Positions 44,366 to 53,594 of a stretch of DNA of 64,000 nt are shown here, piece after piece. The notes beneath the pieces are model-generated. The model worked only from the letters and a program-made list of their open reading frames with translations, searched no databases and was not told the DNA's origin. Origin of the DNA: JBNAVJ01 sp049700455 (GTDB lineage Bacteria > Bacteroidota > Ignavibacteria > Tepidaquicellales > Tepidaquicellaceae); NCBI GenBank assembly GCA_049700455.1, contig JBNAVJ010000010.1:18979-82978 (forward strand), written 5' to 3'. Made by a program: the position numbers and the translations under genes. Numbering within the stretch: the stretch's first letter is position 1; every line of letters starts with the position of its first letter.

Positions 44366-45946
44366 ATGGGAGAATTTAAAATACTTGGAATTGGTATACT
44401 CAGCTGGCTTATTTTCCTGCCTATCATTGGAATGATTGTAATTGCATTTATCCCAAAAGCTTATGAACGAATTGTCAAGTATGTGGCTCTGGTTTTTCCC
44501 TTCATTCAGGTTATTTTAAGTTTGGTTTTATTACTAAATTACAATCCTGGGCTGGCCGGTATTAATAAGATTGAAGGGTTTCAGTTTATTGAAAAGTTTG
44601 ATTGGATTAATGTACCAGCGATTTTATGGGATGGAAAAATACATATTGAGTATTTCCTGGGAATAGATGGACTGTCATTACCAATGGTTATCCTCACCTC
44701 AGTTATTAGTTTCATTGGTGCTGTAGCTTCTTTTAGTATTAAGAAAAACGAAAAGGGATACTATATTATGTATCTCTTTCTTGTTACTGGTATGATGGGT
44801 GTATTTTGTGCTCTTGATATGTTTTTATTCTTCGTTTTCTGGGAAGTTATGTTGCTGCCGATGTACTTTTTGATTGGAATCTGGGGGGGAGAGAGAAGAG
44901 AATATGCAGCAATTAAGTTCTTCCTTTATACTTTGTTTGGCAGTGTATTCATTCTGGTTACGATAATTGCAATGTATTTTACTTCAAATGTTCCTTCTTA
45001 TGGACACACTTTCAATATGCTGGAGTGGATGGATCCAACAAAGTTAAATCCTGAGATGCCATTAGGACAGTTGGGTTCAAGTTTTAGATACATAGCATTT
45101 ATTGCCTTATTCATAGGATTTGCGATTAAAGTTCCAATCTTTCCATTCCACACGTGGTTACCGGATGCTCACGTTGAAGCACCTACTGCAATATCTGTGA
45201 TTCTTGCTGGTGTTCTTTTAAAGATGGGTTCTTATGGGATTATGAGAATATCATACCCGATATTTCCAGACTCAGCAATTGCTTTTACTTATCCGATGGC
45301 AATTCTGGCAATGATTAATATAATATATGGGGCTCTGTGTGCAATGGCTCAAAAGGATTTTAAGAAATTGATTGCCTATTCTTCAATTTCTCATATGGGT
45401 TATGTTATGTTAGGTATTGCTTCTAATACGAATATAGGATTTACTGGTGCTATATTTCAGATGTTTAATCACGGAACTATTACAGCCATTCTCTTCTTGA
45501 GCGTTGGTATAATTTATGATAGAGCCCATACACGAGGTTTGTATGATTTTGGTGGATTGGCAAACAAAATGCCTAAATATTTTGCAGTTGTAATTATAGG
45601 ATTCTTTGCTTCAATCGGGTTACCTGGTTTAAGTGCTTTTATCAGTGAGTCATTTGTTTTTCTTGGTGGGTTTAGTAGCACTACGATTAGAGTAATAACA
45701 ATTGTTTCCACATTAGGGATTATTTTAAATGCTGCATATATACTCTGGACGATACAGAGAGTATTTTTTGGTGAGTTACCTAAGAAATGGAATGAACTTA
45801 CAGATATAACTCCGCGCGAGCTTGTGAGTACTGTGCCATTACTCCTGATTATAATATATCTTGGAATTATGCCCGGTAACTTTATAAATTTGATGACTGC
45901 ATCGGTCAATCAGTTAGTTAATATTATAGGTCCTTTTTTGAAATAA
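44366..45946 (+). CDS. nuoM: NADH-quinone oxidoreductase subunit M
   Basis: This 526-aa antiporter-like proton-pumping subunit has 14 helices. Landmarks are FFVFWEVMLLPMYFLIGIWGGERREYAAIKFFLYTLFGS (helix-5 Glu), KVPIFPFHTWLPDAHVEAPTAISVILAGVLLKMGSYG and IAYSSISHMGYVMLGI. It follows the tRNA-Leu, so its mRNA must either survive tRNA excision as a separate piece with its own 5' end or come from a promoter near the tRNA. It is followed by nuoN 14 nt downstream. Confidence 0.96.
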   Translation: MGEFKILGIGILSWLIFLPIIGMIVIAFIPKAYERIVKYVALVFPFIQVILSLVLLLNYNPGLAGINKIEGFQFIEKFDWINVPAILWDGKIHIEYFLGIDGLSLPMVILTSVISFIGAVASFSIKKNEKGYYIMYLFLVTGMMGVFCALDMFLFFVFWEVMLLPMYFLIGIWGGERREYAAIKFFLYTLFGSVFILVTIIAMYFTSNVPSYGHTFNMLEWMDPTKLNPEMPLGQLGSSFRYIAFIALFIGFAIKVPIFPFHTWLPDAHVEAPTAISVILAGVLLKMGSYGIMRISYPIFPDSAIAFTYPMAILAMINIIYGALCAMAQKDFKKLIAYSSISHMGYVMLGIASNTNIGFTGAIFQMFNHGTITAILFLSVGIIYDRAHTRGLYDFGGLANKMPKYFAVVIIGFFASIGLPGLSAFISESFVFLGGFSSTTIRVITIVSTLGIILNAAYILWTIQRVFFGELPKKWNELTDITPRELVSTVPLLLIIIYLGIMPGNFINLMTASVNQLVNIIGPFLK

Positions 45947-45960
45947 ATTAATTAAGGGTT

Positions 45961-47457
45961 GTGCAAACTTCAATTGATCTTCTGAATAACCTAAAAAGTT
46001 TTTTACCTGAAACTGTATTATTATTAACAATAATTATTACCTTAGTTGCTGATTTGATTCTGAAACGGAAATCTCCATTTGTTGGGATACTGGGAATCAT
46101 AGGGTTAGTTATAACAGGTATTATTGTTGCGGAACAGTTTGGAATTAGAGAGAGTCTTTTTTTCAATATGGTGGTAATTGATCCGTATTCGGTTTTCTTC
46201 AAGGAACTTTTTGTACTCTCTACGATATTTGTAATATTGTTTGCTATGGGCTCAGAGGAGATACGGTCTTCTATGTATAAAAATGAGTATGTATATTTAT
46301 TCTTATCTCTTACTTTTGGTGCATTCTTGATGAGCTCATCTGTTAATATGTTGATGATGTATCTTTCACTTGAACTGGCAAGCCTTACTTCGTATATACT
46401 TGCCGGTTATACGAAGAAGGTAAAACGTTCCACTGAAGCCGCAATGAAATATATTATTTATGGGGCAGCCTCTTCTGGAATTATGATTTACGGAATGTCG
46501 CTTTTGTATGGGTATACAGGGACTATGAATATATATGGTGTAGCCCAATTTCTTTCAACAGCTGCATCTTCAAACACTCTTGTAACACTTTCAATTATTT
46601 TAATTGTTGCGGGATTTGGTTATAAAATTTCTTCAGTTCCATTCCATTTCTGGACTCCTGATGTATATGAAGGTTCTCCTATTCCTGTTACTGCTTTTCT
46701 TGCGGTTACTTCTTCAGCTGCAGGTTTTGCAATACTAATAAGATTTTTTGCTACAACATTTGCTATAAATGTCTCTAAAGAAGTTTGGGAATTGATTCCA
46801 AACATTAGCTGGACGGAAGTTATTATTGTGCTTTCTGTTGCTTCAATGATTATTGGTAATTTCGTTGCAATCTGGCAGAGCAGTTTAAAACGACTACTTG
46901 CATATTCCTCAATTGCACAATCTGGGTATATAATGCTCGGACTGGTAGTTGCAAATAAATCTGGATTAACCGCTATGATGATTTATCTTATAGCATATCT
47001 TTTTATGAATCTCGGAGCCTTTTATGTAACGCTTTTGATATTCAATAAACTTGGTACTGATGATATTGATGAAATGAAAGGATTGGGCTATCGGGCTCCA
47101 GTTATAGGGGTGGCAATGGCGATATTTATGTTTGCATTATCGGGGATTCCTGCAACTGCTGGTTTTATTGGTAAGTTTTATCTTTTTGCAGCTTTGCTTG
47201 AAACAGGAAAAAATTCTATGATTGTACTGGCGATTATTGGACTTATTAACAGTGTTATTTCATTATATTTTTACATCAAGGTTCTGAAGAATATGTATTT
47301 GAAATCACCGGAAGGTGATACTTCAAAACTTTTGTTCAGTGTGGCAAATTACGTAGTACTATTGCTTCTTGCTGTTCCTACAATAGTTTTTGGAATATAT
47401 TTTTACCCGCTAATTAAATTTGCTGAAAACTCCGCAATTCTGTTCTGGATGAGGTAA
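45961..47457 (+). CDS. nuoN: NADH-quinone oxidoreductase subunit N
   Basis: This is a 498-aa antiporter-like proton-pumping subunit, the third of the L/M/N set. It starts with GTG. Landmarks are YLSLELASLTSYILAGYTKKVKRSTEAAMKYIIYGAASSG, KISSVPFHFWTPDVYEGSPIPVTAFLAVTSSAAGFA and LLAYSSIAQSGYIMLGL. It is the last nuo gene. A weak hairpin (ACAGAAG/CTTCTGT, 47495-47513) lies in the spacer before glmS but lacks a T-run, so the end of the operon is uncertain. Confidence 0.95.
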   Translation: MQTSIDLLNNLKSFLPETVLLLTIIITLVADLILKRKSPFVGILGIIGLVITGIIVAEQFGIRESLFFNMVVIDPYSVFFKELFVLSTIFVILFAMGSEEIRSSMYKNEYVYLFLSLTFGAFLMSSSVNMLMMYLSLELASLTSYILAGYTKKVKRSTEAAMKYIIYGAASSGIMIYGMSLLYGYTGTMNIYGVAQFLSTAASSNTLVTLSIILIVAGFGYKISSVPFHFWTPDVYEGSPIPVTAFLAVTSSAAGFAILIRFFATTFAINVSKEVWELIPNISWTEVIIVLSVASMIIGNFVAIWQSSLKRLLAYSSIAQSGYIMLGLVVANKSGLTAMMIYLIAYLFMNLGAFYVTLLIFNKLGTDDIDEMKGLGYRAPVIGVAMAIFMFALSGIPATAGFIGKFYLFAALLETGKNSMIVLAIIGLINSVISLYFYIKVLKNMYLKSPEGDTSKLLFSVANYVVLLLLAVPTIVFGIYFYPLIKFAENSAILFWMR

Positions 47458-47565
47458 TTTCTACTGTCTGAAAAAACTATTAAAAAAACTAGAAACAGAA
47501 GGATTACTTCTGTATACCATTTCATTATTCAAAATATTATTTTTACGTAAATAAAATTATTTTTT

Positions 47566-49404
47566 ATGTGTGGTATTGTAGGATATATCGGGAAGAAAAA
47601 TGCACTCCCAATAATAATAGAGGGGCTTAAAAGACTTGAATATCGTGGATATGATTCAGCCGGCATTTCGATTGTTAACAGTGATAATGAGATTCTTACC
47701 TATAAACGAGCGGGAAAGGTTCAGGAACTTGAATCTACAATCGATGTGGAACGTTTTTCAGGTACTATTGGTATTGGTCACACCCGTTGGGCAACACATG
47801 GGGAGCCAAATGATGTAAATGCCCATCCTCATAACGATATGGAGGATATTATTACAATAGTTCATAATGGAATCATTGAAAACTACAAACAGGTTAAAGA
47901 GTCATTAATAGAAGAGGGCTATACTTTTCGCAGTGACACAGATACTGAAGTACTTGCAAATTTAATAAGCTATCATTACCGGAAAAGCAGTAGTTTTGAA
48001 ACAGCGGTCAGGTTAGCATTGCTTGAAATTGAAGGCACTTATGGGATTGCCTGTCTTTGTAAATATGAAGTTGACAAAATAGTAGTTGCACGAAAAGGAA
48101 GCCCGCTAATGCTTGGTATTGGCAGAGAGGAATTCCTTGTGGCTTCTGATGCAGCTGCAATAATAAATTATACAAAGAGTGTTATATATCTTGAAGATGG
48201 TGAGATGGCTGTTCTTGAAAAGAAAGGATTTAGAATAAAAACTGTTGATGATAAGGATATTTTAAAAGAGGTAAAGGAACTTGATTTTCTACTGGATGAT
48301 ATTGAAAAAGGTGGATATGAGCACTTTATGTTAAAAGAAATATGTGAACAACCCGATACTATTCAAAATACTTATAGAGGCAGATTTAATTTTGAAACTG
48401 GAATTGCAAAGCTCGGAGGGTTAGACAGTGTAATTGATAAAATGTATAATGCGAAGAGATTTATTATTACGGCCTGTGGAACAGCCTGGCATGCAGGATT
48501 GGTAGGGGAGTATCTGATTGAGAATTACTGTCGTGTGCCGGTTGAAGTTGAATATGCTTCAGAATTCCGATATCGTAGACCAATAATCAACCCTGATGAT
48601 GTTGTAATCCTCATTAGTCAGAGTGGAGAGACAGCAGATACACTTGCCGCTTTAAGAGAGGCTAAGAAATATGGTGCAACTACGGTTGGTATAGTAAATG
48701 TAATTGGCAGTACCATTGCGAGGGAAGTTGATGCTGGTACCTATATTCATGCTGGCCCAGAAATAGGAGTCGCTTCAACCAAAGCATTTACTTCACAAAT
48801 AATGTCCCTGATTCTTATAACCCTTATGCTTGCACAGCATAAAGGGACTATTTCTTCGAAAGAAAGACTTGTTATAGCAAAAGAACTTAAGCACCTCCCT
48901 AACAAGATAAATCAAATGGTCAATCTCAGAGATGAATATAAAAAGGTTGCAGCAGAGTTTGTTGACTCAAAAAACTTCCTTTATCTGGGGAGAGGAATTA
49001 ATTTCCCGGTTGCACTTGAAGGGGCATTAAAACTAAAAGAGATATCATACATACACGCTGAAGGTTATCCCGCAGCTGAGATGAAACATGGTCCGATTGC
49101 TCTCATAGATGAAAATATGCCTGTGGTTTTTGTTGCTCCTAAAGATAGAACCTATAGTAAAATTATTTCCAATATTGAAGAAGTCAGGGCTCGAAAAGGA
49201 AAAATAATTGCCTTAGCAACTGAAGGTGATGAGAATATTACAAACTATGCTGATTATATATTAAGAGTTCCAGAAACTTTACCAATTTTTGCTCCGATTA
49301 TAAATATAATCCCTCTTCAATTTCTTTCATATTATATTGCAACAATGAGAAATTGCAATGTAGATCAACCCAGAAACCTTGCCAAGAGTGTAACTGTTGA
49401 ATAA
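47566..49404 (+). CDS. glmS: Glucosamine-6-phosphate synthase (glutamine-hydrolysing)
   Basis: This 612-aa cytoplasmic enzyme makes glucosamine-6-phosphate from fructose-6-phosphate and glutamine, the first step to cell-wall and surface amino sugars. The N-terminal nucleophile Cys2 is exposed after Met removal (MCGIVGYIG). The glutaminase domain follows, with GLKRLEYRGYDSAGI and HTRWATHGEPNDVNAHPH. Two SIS sugar-isomerase domains come next (about 285-430 and 460-600), with ACGTAWHAG, SQSGETADTLAALREAKKYGA and the end PRNLAKSVTVE. Full length fits the family. I see no glmS ribozyme in the 108-nt leader. Confidence 0.97.
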   Translation: MCGIVGYIGKKNALPIIIEGLKRLEYRGYDSAGISIVNSDNEILTYKRAGKVQELESTIDVERFSGTIGIGHTRWATHGEPNDVNAHPHNDMEDIITIVHNGIIENYKQVKESLIEEGYTFRSDTDTEVLANLISYHYRKSSSFETAVRLALLEIEGTYGIACLCKYEVDKIVVARKGSPLMLGIGREEFLVASDAAAIINYTKSVIYLEDGEMAVLEKKGFRIKTVDDKDILKEVKELDFLLDDIEKGGYEHFMLKEICEQPDTIQNTYRGRFNFETGIAKLGGLDSVIDKMYNAKRFIITACGTAWHAGLVGEYLIENYCRVPVEVEYASEFRYRRPIINPDDVVILISQSGETADTLAALREAKKYGATTVGIVNVIGSTIAREVDAGTYIHAGPEIGVASTKAFTSQIMSLILITLMLAQHKGTISSKERLVIAKELKHLPNKINQMVNLRDEYKKVAAEFVDSKNFLYLGRGINFPVALEGALKLKEISYIHAEGYPAAEMKHGPIALIDENMPVVFVAPKDRTYSKIISNIEEVRARKGKIIALATEGDENITNYADYILRVPETLPIFAPIINIIPLQFLSYYIATMRNCNVDQPRNLAKSVTVE

Positions 49405-49435
49405 AAAAAGAGCAGGTTGACTCCCGCTCTTTTTT
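49404..49435. terminator. Bidirectional terminator between glmS and the propeller gene
   Basis: AAAAAAGAGC (49404-49413) pairs with GCTCTTTTTT (49426-49435), giving A-run and T-run flanks for both strands. It starts at the last base of the glmS stop codon and ends 22 nt before the end of the convergent gene at 49458. Confidence 0.78.
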
Positions 49436-49457
49436 ATGATGAGAAAAACCTATTTTT

Positions 49458-51638
49458 TTATTTTACAAGTATCATTTTCTTTGTTGATAGGTAATTGTCG
49501 GTTGTAAGTTTATAGAAGTAAATTCCAGAAGCATATCTTGAAGCATCCCACCTGTACTCATAATTTCCAGCCTGGAGATGTGAATTTACAAGTTCTTCAA
49601 GCAATCGACCATTTATATCATATACAGATAGATTGACAAATGAATTAATCGGTATCTGAAATCTTATTGTTGTTGATGGGTTAAACGGGTTTGGAAAATT
49701 CTGGTCAAGATTATATCTGTCAGGAACGTTTGTTGTAATCTGTTTGATACCACTTGGAATAAGAGCACGCCATACTCCATTGCCATAAGTTGGTGCATAT
49801 AAATATGTTCCATCTGTGGAGAGAGTTCTAACCTCCATTGGTAGGAACCAGTTGTTGTTATAAGGAATCCAGCTTCCCCCGGAGATTGGTCGTTGGTAAA
49901 CTCCTATTCCGAAAGTAGAAGCATACATATAGCCACCAGTTGAAACAAGATTATAGACGTATTTATAAGGTATTCCAGCAGTATCTGCTGTCCAGTTATC
50001 ACCATTATCAGTAGACCTCCAGATACCTTTACCACAGATGTAGAGAACATTATTATCTACCAATATATGATTTATATTCCTATCGTTGCTAGGATATGGA
50101 GGAAGCCCTGTATTAATATCAGTCCAGTTCATTCCATTATCAGAAGACCGATAAATTCCATATCCTGCAACTGCGGCATAAAGATTCCCGCTAAACGATA
50201 AAATGTATCTTACATCTACACCTGTACCTGGTGGACTTCCCGGGAATCCAGTGTTTCTTGCTGTCCACGTGTTACCACCATCATTTGAATAAAAAATTCC
50301 TTTGGTAAGAGTACCTACATAAAAATCGGAACCACTCAAGTATATTGTTCTGATTACTGAATCTCCCAGTCCTGATGTTCCAAGTTGAAACCAGTTTGTC
50401 CCATTGTTAGTTGATTTCCATATCCCCCTACCACCAGTCCCAGCATAGATTGCGGTGCCATCATCAGCAAATGAATATACAGCAGCAGGGAGTTCATTAG
50501 TTACGTTAGACCAGTTCCCCCCACTAACATTAATAGCAAATACTCCGCTATATATACTACCAGTAAAAAGTGTAGTTGTGCTTGGTCGATATATAGAACT
50601 TATTAGTACAGTTGCGGCAAAACCGTTAGTCATAGGTGACCAGTTAATAGAAGGTGTACGTGGAGATATAAATACCCCACTGCCATAGGTAGCAATGTAA
50701 TAGTTGACATTACTAAAAGCAATGTCAAGTACACCGTTATTTGTAAGCCCGGTATTGACAGGCGTCCAATTTGTTCCATCGTTTGTTGAAACGTTTACTC
50801 CACCCGTTTGCGTGCAGGCATAAATGTTTGTTGGAGCAAAAGGATCAATTTTGATTCTATTAATAGAAAAACTGGAAAGCCCTGAGTTTGCCACAATCCA
50901 GGTTGAACCGAAATCAGTTGTCTTATATATTCCGGAGTTTGTGCCAATATAAATTATTGCTCCATCTTGGGAAGAGGTTATAGAATTTACAAAAAGAGCC
51001 TGTGCGGGTAATCCACTGTTTACAGAAATCCAGTTTCCACCTGCGTCAGAAGAATAGTAGACACCATTTCCATAAGTTGATACAAAAATATTTGTGTTAT
51101 TTGGTGTATAAATACCAGTAAGTGTTGAAGTAATACCTGTTACAGATTTTAACGTCCATGAGTTACCATAATTGGAGCTAATAAAATATTGTCCTCCTGT
51201 AGCAGTGGCATAGATTGTTATGCCCTGAACGTAAAGATTGGTGATTTTTCGGTTAGTAATGCCGTTATTGACCCGTGTCCAGCTTTCACCTCCTGTTAAT
51301 GAACGAAAAACCCCACCAGTATCATTTCCATTATCGTATGCTGCAGCAAAATAGTTAGTTCCACTAACAATAACAATTGCACGAATATCTTTATTGGTGA
51401 GACCTGTGTTTTTTACTGCCCATTGATCATTATTATTTGGTGCTTTGAAAATTCCTCCTAAAGTACCAGCAAATCTTTCATTTGAGCTGTTTAGAGTTAC
51501 AGTGTAAACGAGGCCTCCGTATGGTCCGTTGTATTGTGTCCAGCTATCCAATTGCGAATAAGACGGAATAGTGCTCAGATGCATCAAGATTAGTACCATT
51601 GCACTAACAACGAGGAAGAAGTAATTATTCCGTTCCAT
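49458..51638 (-). CDS. Large BNR/propeller protein with T9SS sorting domain
   Basis: This is a 726-aa exported protein. The signal peptide is at about residues 7-28 (FFLVVSAMVLILMHLSTIPSYSQ). About twelve Asp-box blades of the type 'STNNGTNW' or 'SSDNGMNW' run through residues 35-640 (RSLTGGESWTRVN, ISSNYGNSWTLKS, YSSDAGGNWISVN, KTTDFGSTWIVAN, KSTNNGTNWFQLG, RSTDNGDNWTADT). Together they suggest two propellers in tandem. The C-terminal sorting domain begins near 645 (NLDQNFPNPFNPSTTIRF ... GIYFYKLTTD ... KKMILVK). No glycosidase residues are evident. It is a larger relative of the protein at 25576-26775 and lies just downstream of an M14 peptidase gene that is also T9SS cargo. Confidence 0.87.
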   Translation of the reverse strand: MERNNYFFLVVSAMVLILMHLSTIPSYSQLDSWTQYNGPYGGLVYTVTLNSSNERFAGTLGGIFKAPNNNDQWAVKNTGLTNKDIRAIVIVSGTNYFAAAYDNGNDTGGVFRSLTGGESWTRVNNGITNRKITNLYVQGITIYATATGGQYFISSNYGNSWTLKSVTGITSTLTGIYTPNNTNIFVSTYGNGVYYSSDAGGNWISVNSGLPAQALFVNSITSSQDGAIIYIGTNSGIYKTTDFGSTWIVANSGLSSFSINRIKIDPFAPTNIYACTQTGGVNVSTNDGTNWTPVNTGLTNNGVLDIAFSNVNYYIATYGSGVFISPRTPSINWSPMTNGFAATVLISSIYRPSTTTLFTGSIYSGVFAINVSGGNWSNVTNELPAAVYSFADDGTAIYAGTGGRGIWKSTNNGTNWFQLGTSGLGDSVIRTIYLSGSDFYVGTLTKGIFYSNDGGNTWTARNTGFPGSPPGTGVDVRYILSFSGNLYAAVAGYGIYRSSDNGMNWTDINTGLPPYPSNDRNINHILVDNNVLYICGKGIWRSTDNGDNWTADTAGIPYKYVYNLVSTGGYMYASTFGIGVYQRPISGGSWIPYNNNWFLPMEVRTLSTDGTYLYAPTYGNGVWRALIPSGIKQITTNVPDRYNLDQNFPNPFNPSTTIRFQIPINSFVNLSVYDINGRLLEELVNSHLQAGNYEYRWDASRYASGIYFYKLTTDNYLSTKKMILVK

Positions 51639-51766
51639 TTTAGTACCCTTTGTGTTTTTTATTAAAAGAACCTATTTTTTTAATTTCTGGTTACAAATAT
51701 TTAACGAAACTTTAAGAACAAAAAACTACTCGAAAATATACCTAAAAATATTTTTAAAAAGCAATA

Positions 51767-53539
51767 CTATTTTAGTACCAGCATTTTTTTTGTTTGTGAA
51801 AAAGAACCAGCCTTGAACCTATAAAAATAGATACCAGAGGTTAGTTTGTTTGCATCACAATTTACCCTATAGGAACCAGCTCTTAAAGTGCTATTAACTA
51901 ACGCCATTGTTTCTCTACCGGTTATATCATAAATTGAAAGTTGAACATAGGTATCCTGTGGTACAGAAAACTCAATTATAGTATTTGCGTTAAATGGATT
52001 TGGGAAATTTTGATTAAGTGCAAATTCAGTGATTCCCGAGGTATGTATTCTAATTGGTGTATTTATTGGGCTTAGATATACATTAAGAATAGTTGTCGAA
52101 TCGTTTTGAATATGTACATTTGATATTGTTTTTGGATAGTAATTAGGGGCTGAGAAATTAACACTGTAATTTCCAGCTTTCAGCATTCTGTGATAATTTC
52201 CGACAAGTGAGTCTGAATACACTTGAGTACTATCTGCCACTTCAAATCCTGTAACTGTTACTCTTGCCTTTATAGGCTGAGCGGTTAGTGAATCTCTAAT
52301 AATTCCTCTCAGTCCAAAAAGTGATTTTCGTATGTAATTAACAAATGATTTGAAGTTGTAGTTCCAGTATGTGGGAAGCTGTGCAGGAGGCAGAAGTTTT
52401 GTAGTAGAAAGTTCAATTGTAGTTTCTCGACAACCACGGAAATATGTCATATAGTCCTGTCTTCCACCAGTAACACGGTACCAGGCATAACCGTTTGTTA
52501 TACCGGGGATGTTTGGATAACCATATAAATCAGTCATATAATTGGGATTAATTGTATGTACAGTATCCACATACTGTCTGGCAATGAAAATAAACCACTG
52601 GTCATCTGGATGTAATCTTGCCCAGGTATCCCAGGGATAATTAACCACCTGTGCTCCTCCATGAAAATTTGTAGATAAAACAAAATTGTTTGCTAATGCA
52701 ATATTCATAAAAGCACTCGTTTCTGGTTGCCTTGTTCCCCCAGGGTATGGACCAGCAGCAGGGTCCGGGAAATTACGGTTTAAATCATATCCGTTTGCAT
52801 TATAGCGTCTTGCGCCATTCACTGTCCCATTACCACCGTAGTAAGTGCCATCAGGATTTGCCAGAGGATTAATCCATATTTCACAATTTTTAACAAGATA
52901 AGTTAAATTTGAATCTACTCCATAAGCCTTCAAAAGTGTATCTATTAATCTCAACATCAGAACATAACCAGTAGTTTCATCACCATGCATTGTTGAGGTC
53001 AACATAACTTGAGGTTTATTCTTTCTGTAATTAACACTATCGGTAATTTTTGCAAAGAGCAAAGCACGTCCCTGTACTGTAGTCCCTATGTTAATAATTT
53101 TGCACAAACTTGGATACTGTGATTGAAATTGATTCATCATATCAACGTAAGCAGTATAGGTTGGGTAAGTGTCCCAGCCAAGTAATTCTTCTGGAGTATT
53201 GCCTATCTTATATAATTCCCCAACATCAGCTGGATGTTTAAGTATTTCAAAAGCCAGATTATATTTTGAAAGGTCATTTAATTCTTTTTCGTTTGCGTAT
53301 GCATAGATTTCATACCCTAAGGGTAGCGGTTTAATGTTGTCAATAGAGATTACATTTGTCAAATAATCAAGGGAACCCTTACTGAAAACAAAAAGTTTAA
53401 AGTAGACTTCTCCCCGTTCTTTGAGATAATGATTAATTACTTCTTTTTGTAAGTTGTAGGATTCTTGAAACTGAGCATTGCTCTGAATGGTGAGGAAGAA
53501 AAATAAAAAAATAACTGTAGATAATTTGAGAACTCTCAT
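51767..53539 (-). CDS. Secreted M14 zinc carboxypeptidase with T9SS sorting domain
   Basis: This is a 590-aa exported metallopeptidase. The signal peptide is at residues 1-22 (LSTVIFLFFFLTIQSNAQ). The M14 catalytic domain covers about 125-405: zinc ligands H185 and E188 (MHGDETTG) and H293 (NFHGG), substrate-binding DLNRNFPD near R255, and the catalytic Glu E376 in RETTIELS. A carboxypeptidase regulatory-like beta-sandwich (about 410-490, RGIIRDSLTAQPIKARVTV) follows, as in the CPE/CPD branch. The sorting domain ends the protein (NQNFPNPFNANTIIEF ... GIYFYRFKAG ... KKMLVLK). It should trim C-terminal residues from peptides outside the cell, complementing the subtilases in this window. Confidence 0.9.
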   Translation of the reverse strand: MRVLKLSTVIFLFFFLTIQSNAQFQESYNLQKEVINHYLKERGEVYFKLFVFSKGSLDYLTNVISIDNIKPLPLGYEIYAYANEKELNDLSKYNLAFEILKHPADVGELYKIGNTPEELLGWDTYPTYTAYVDMMNQFQSQYPSLCKIINIGTTVQGRALLFAKITDSVNYRKNKPQVMLTSTMHGDETTGYVLMLRLIDTLLKAYGVDSNLTYLVKNCEIWINPLANPDGTYYGGNGTVNGARRYNANGYDLNRNFPDPAAGPYPGGTRQPETSAFMNIALANNFVLSTNFHGGAQVVNYPWDTWARLHPDDQWFIFIARQYVDTVHTINPNYMTDLYGYPNIPGITNGYAWYRVTGGRQDYMTYFRGCRETTIELSTTKLLPPAQLPTYWNYNFKSFVNYIRKSLFGLRGIIRDSLTAQPIKARVTVTGFEVADSTQVYSDSLVGNYHRMLKAGNYSVNFSAPNYYPKTISNVHIQNDSTTILNVYLSPINTPIRIHTSGITEFALNQNFPNPFNANTIIEFSVPQDTYVQLSIYDITGRETMALVNSTLRAGSYRVNCDANKLTSGIYFYRFKAGSFSQTKKMLVLK

Positions 53540-53594
53540 AAACTTAATTTTAACTGGTATAAATTAATTCTTTATTAATGAAACTAAAATGGAG

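Noticed and set aside
47495..47513. Terminator after nuoN
   Set aside because: The 7-bp stem has no T-run and weak pairing, so it is not listed as a terminator.
47458..47565. glmS ribozyme before glmS
   Set aside because: The 108-nt leader is AT-rich with one 7-bp hairpin and none of the conserved ribozyme core. The ribozyme is mainly found in Firmicutes.
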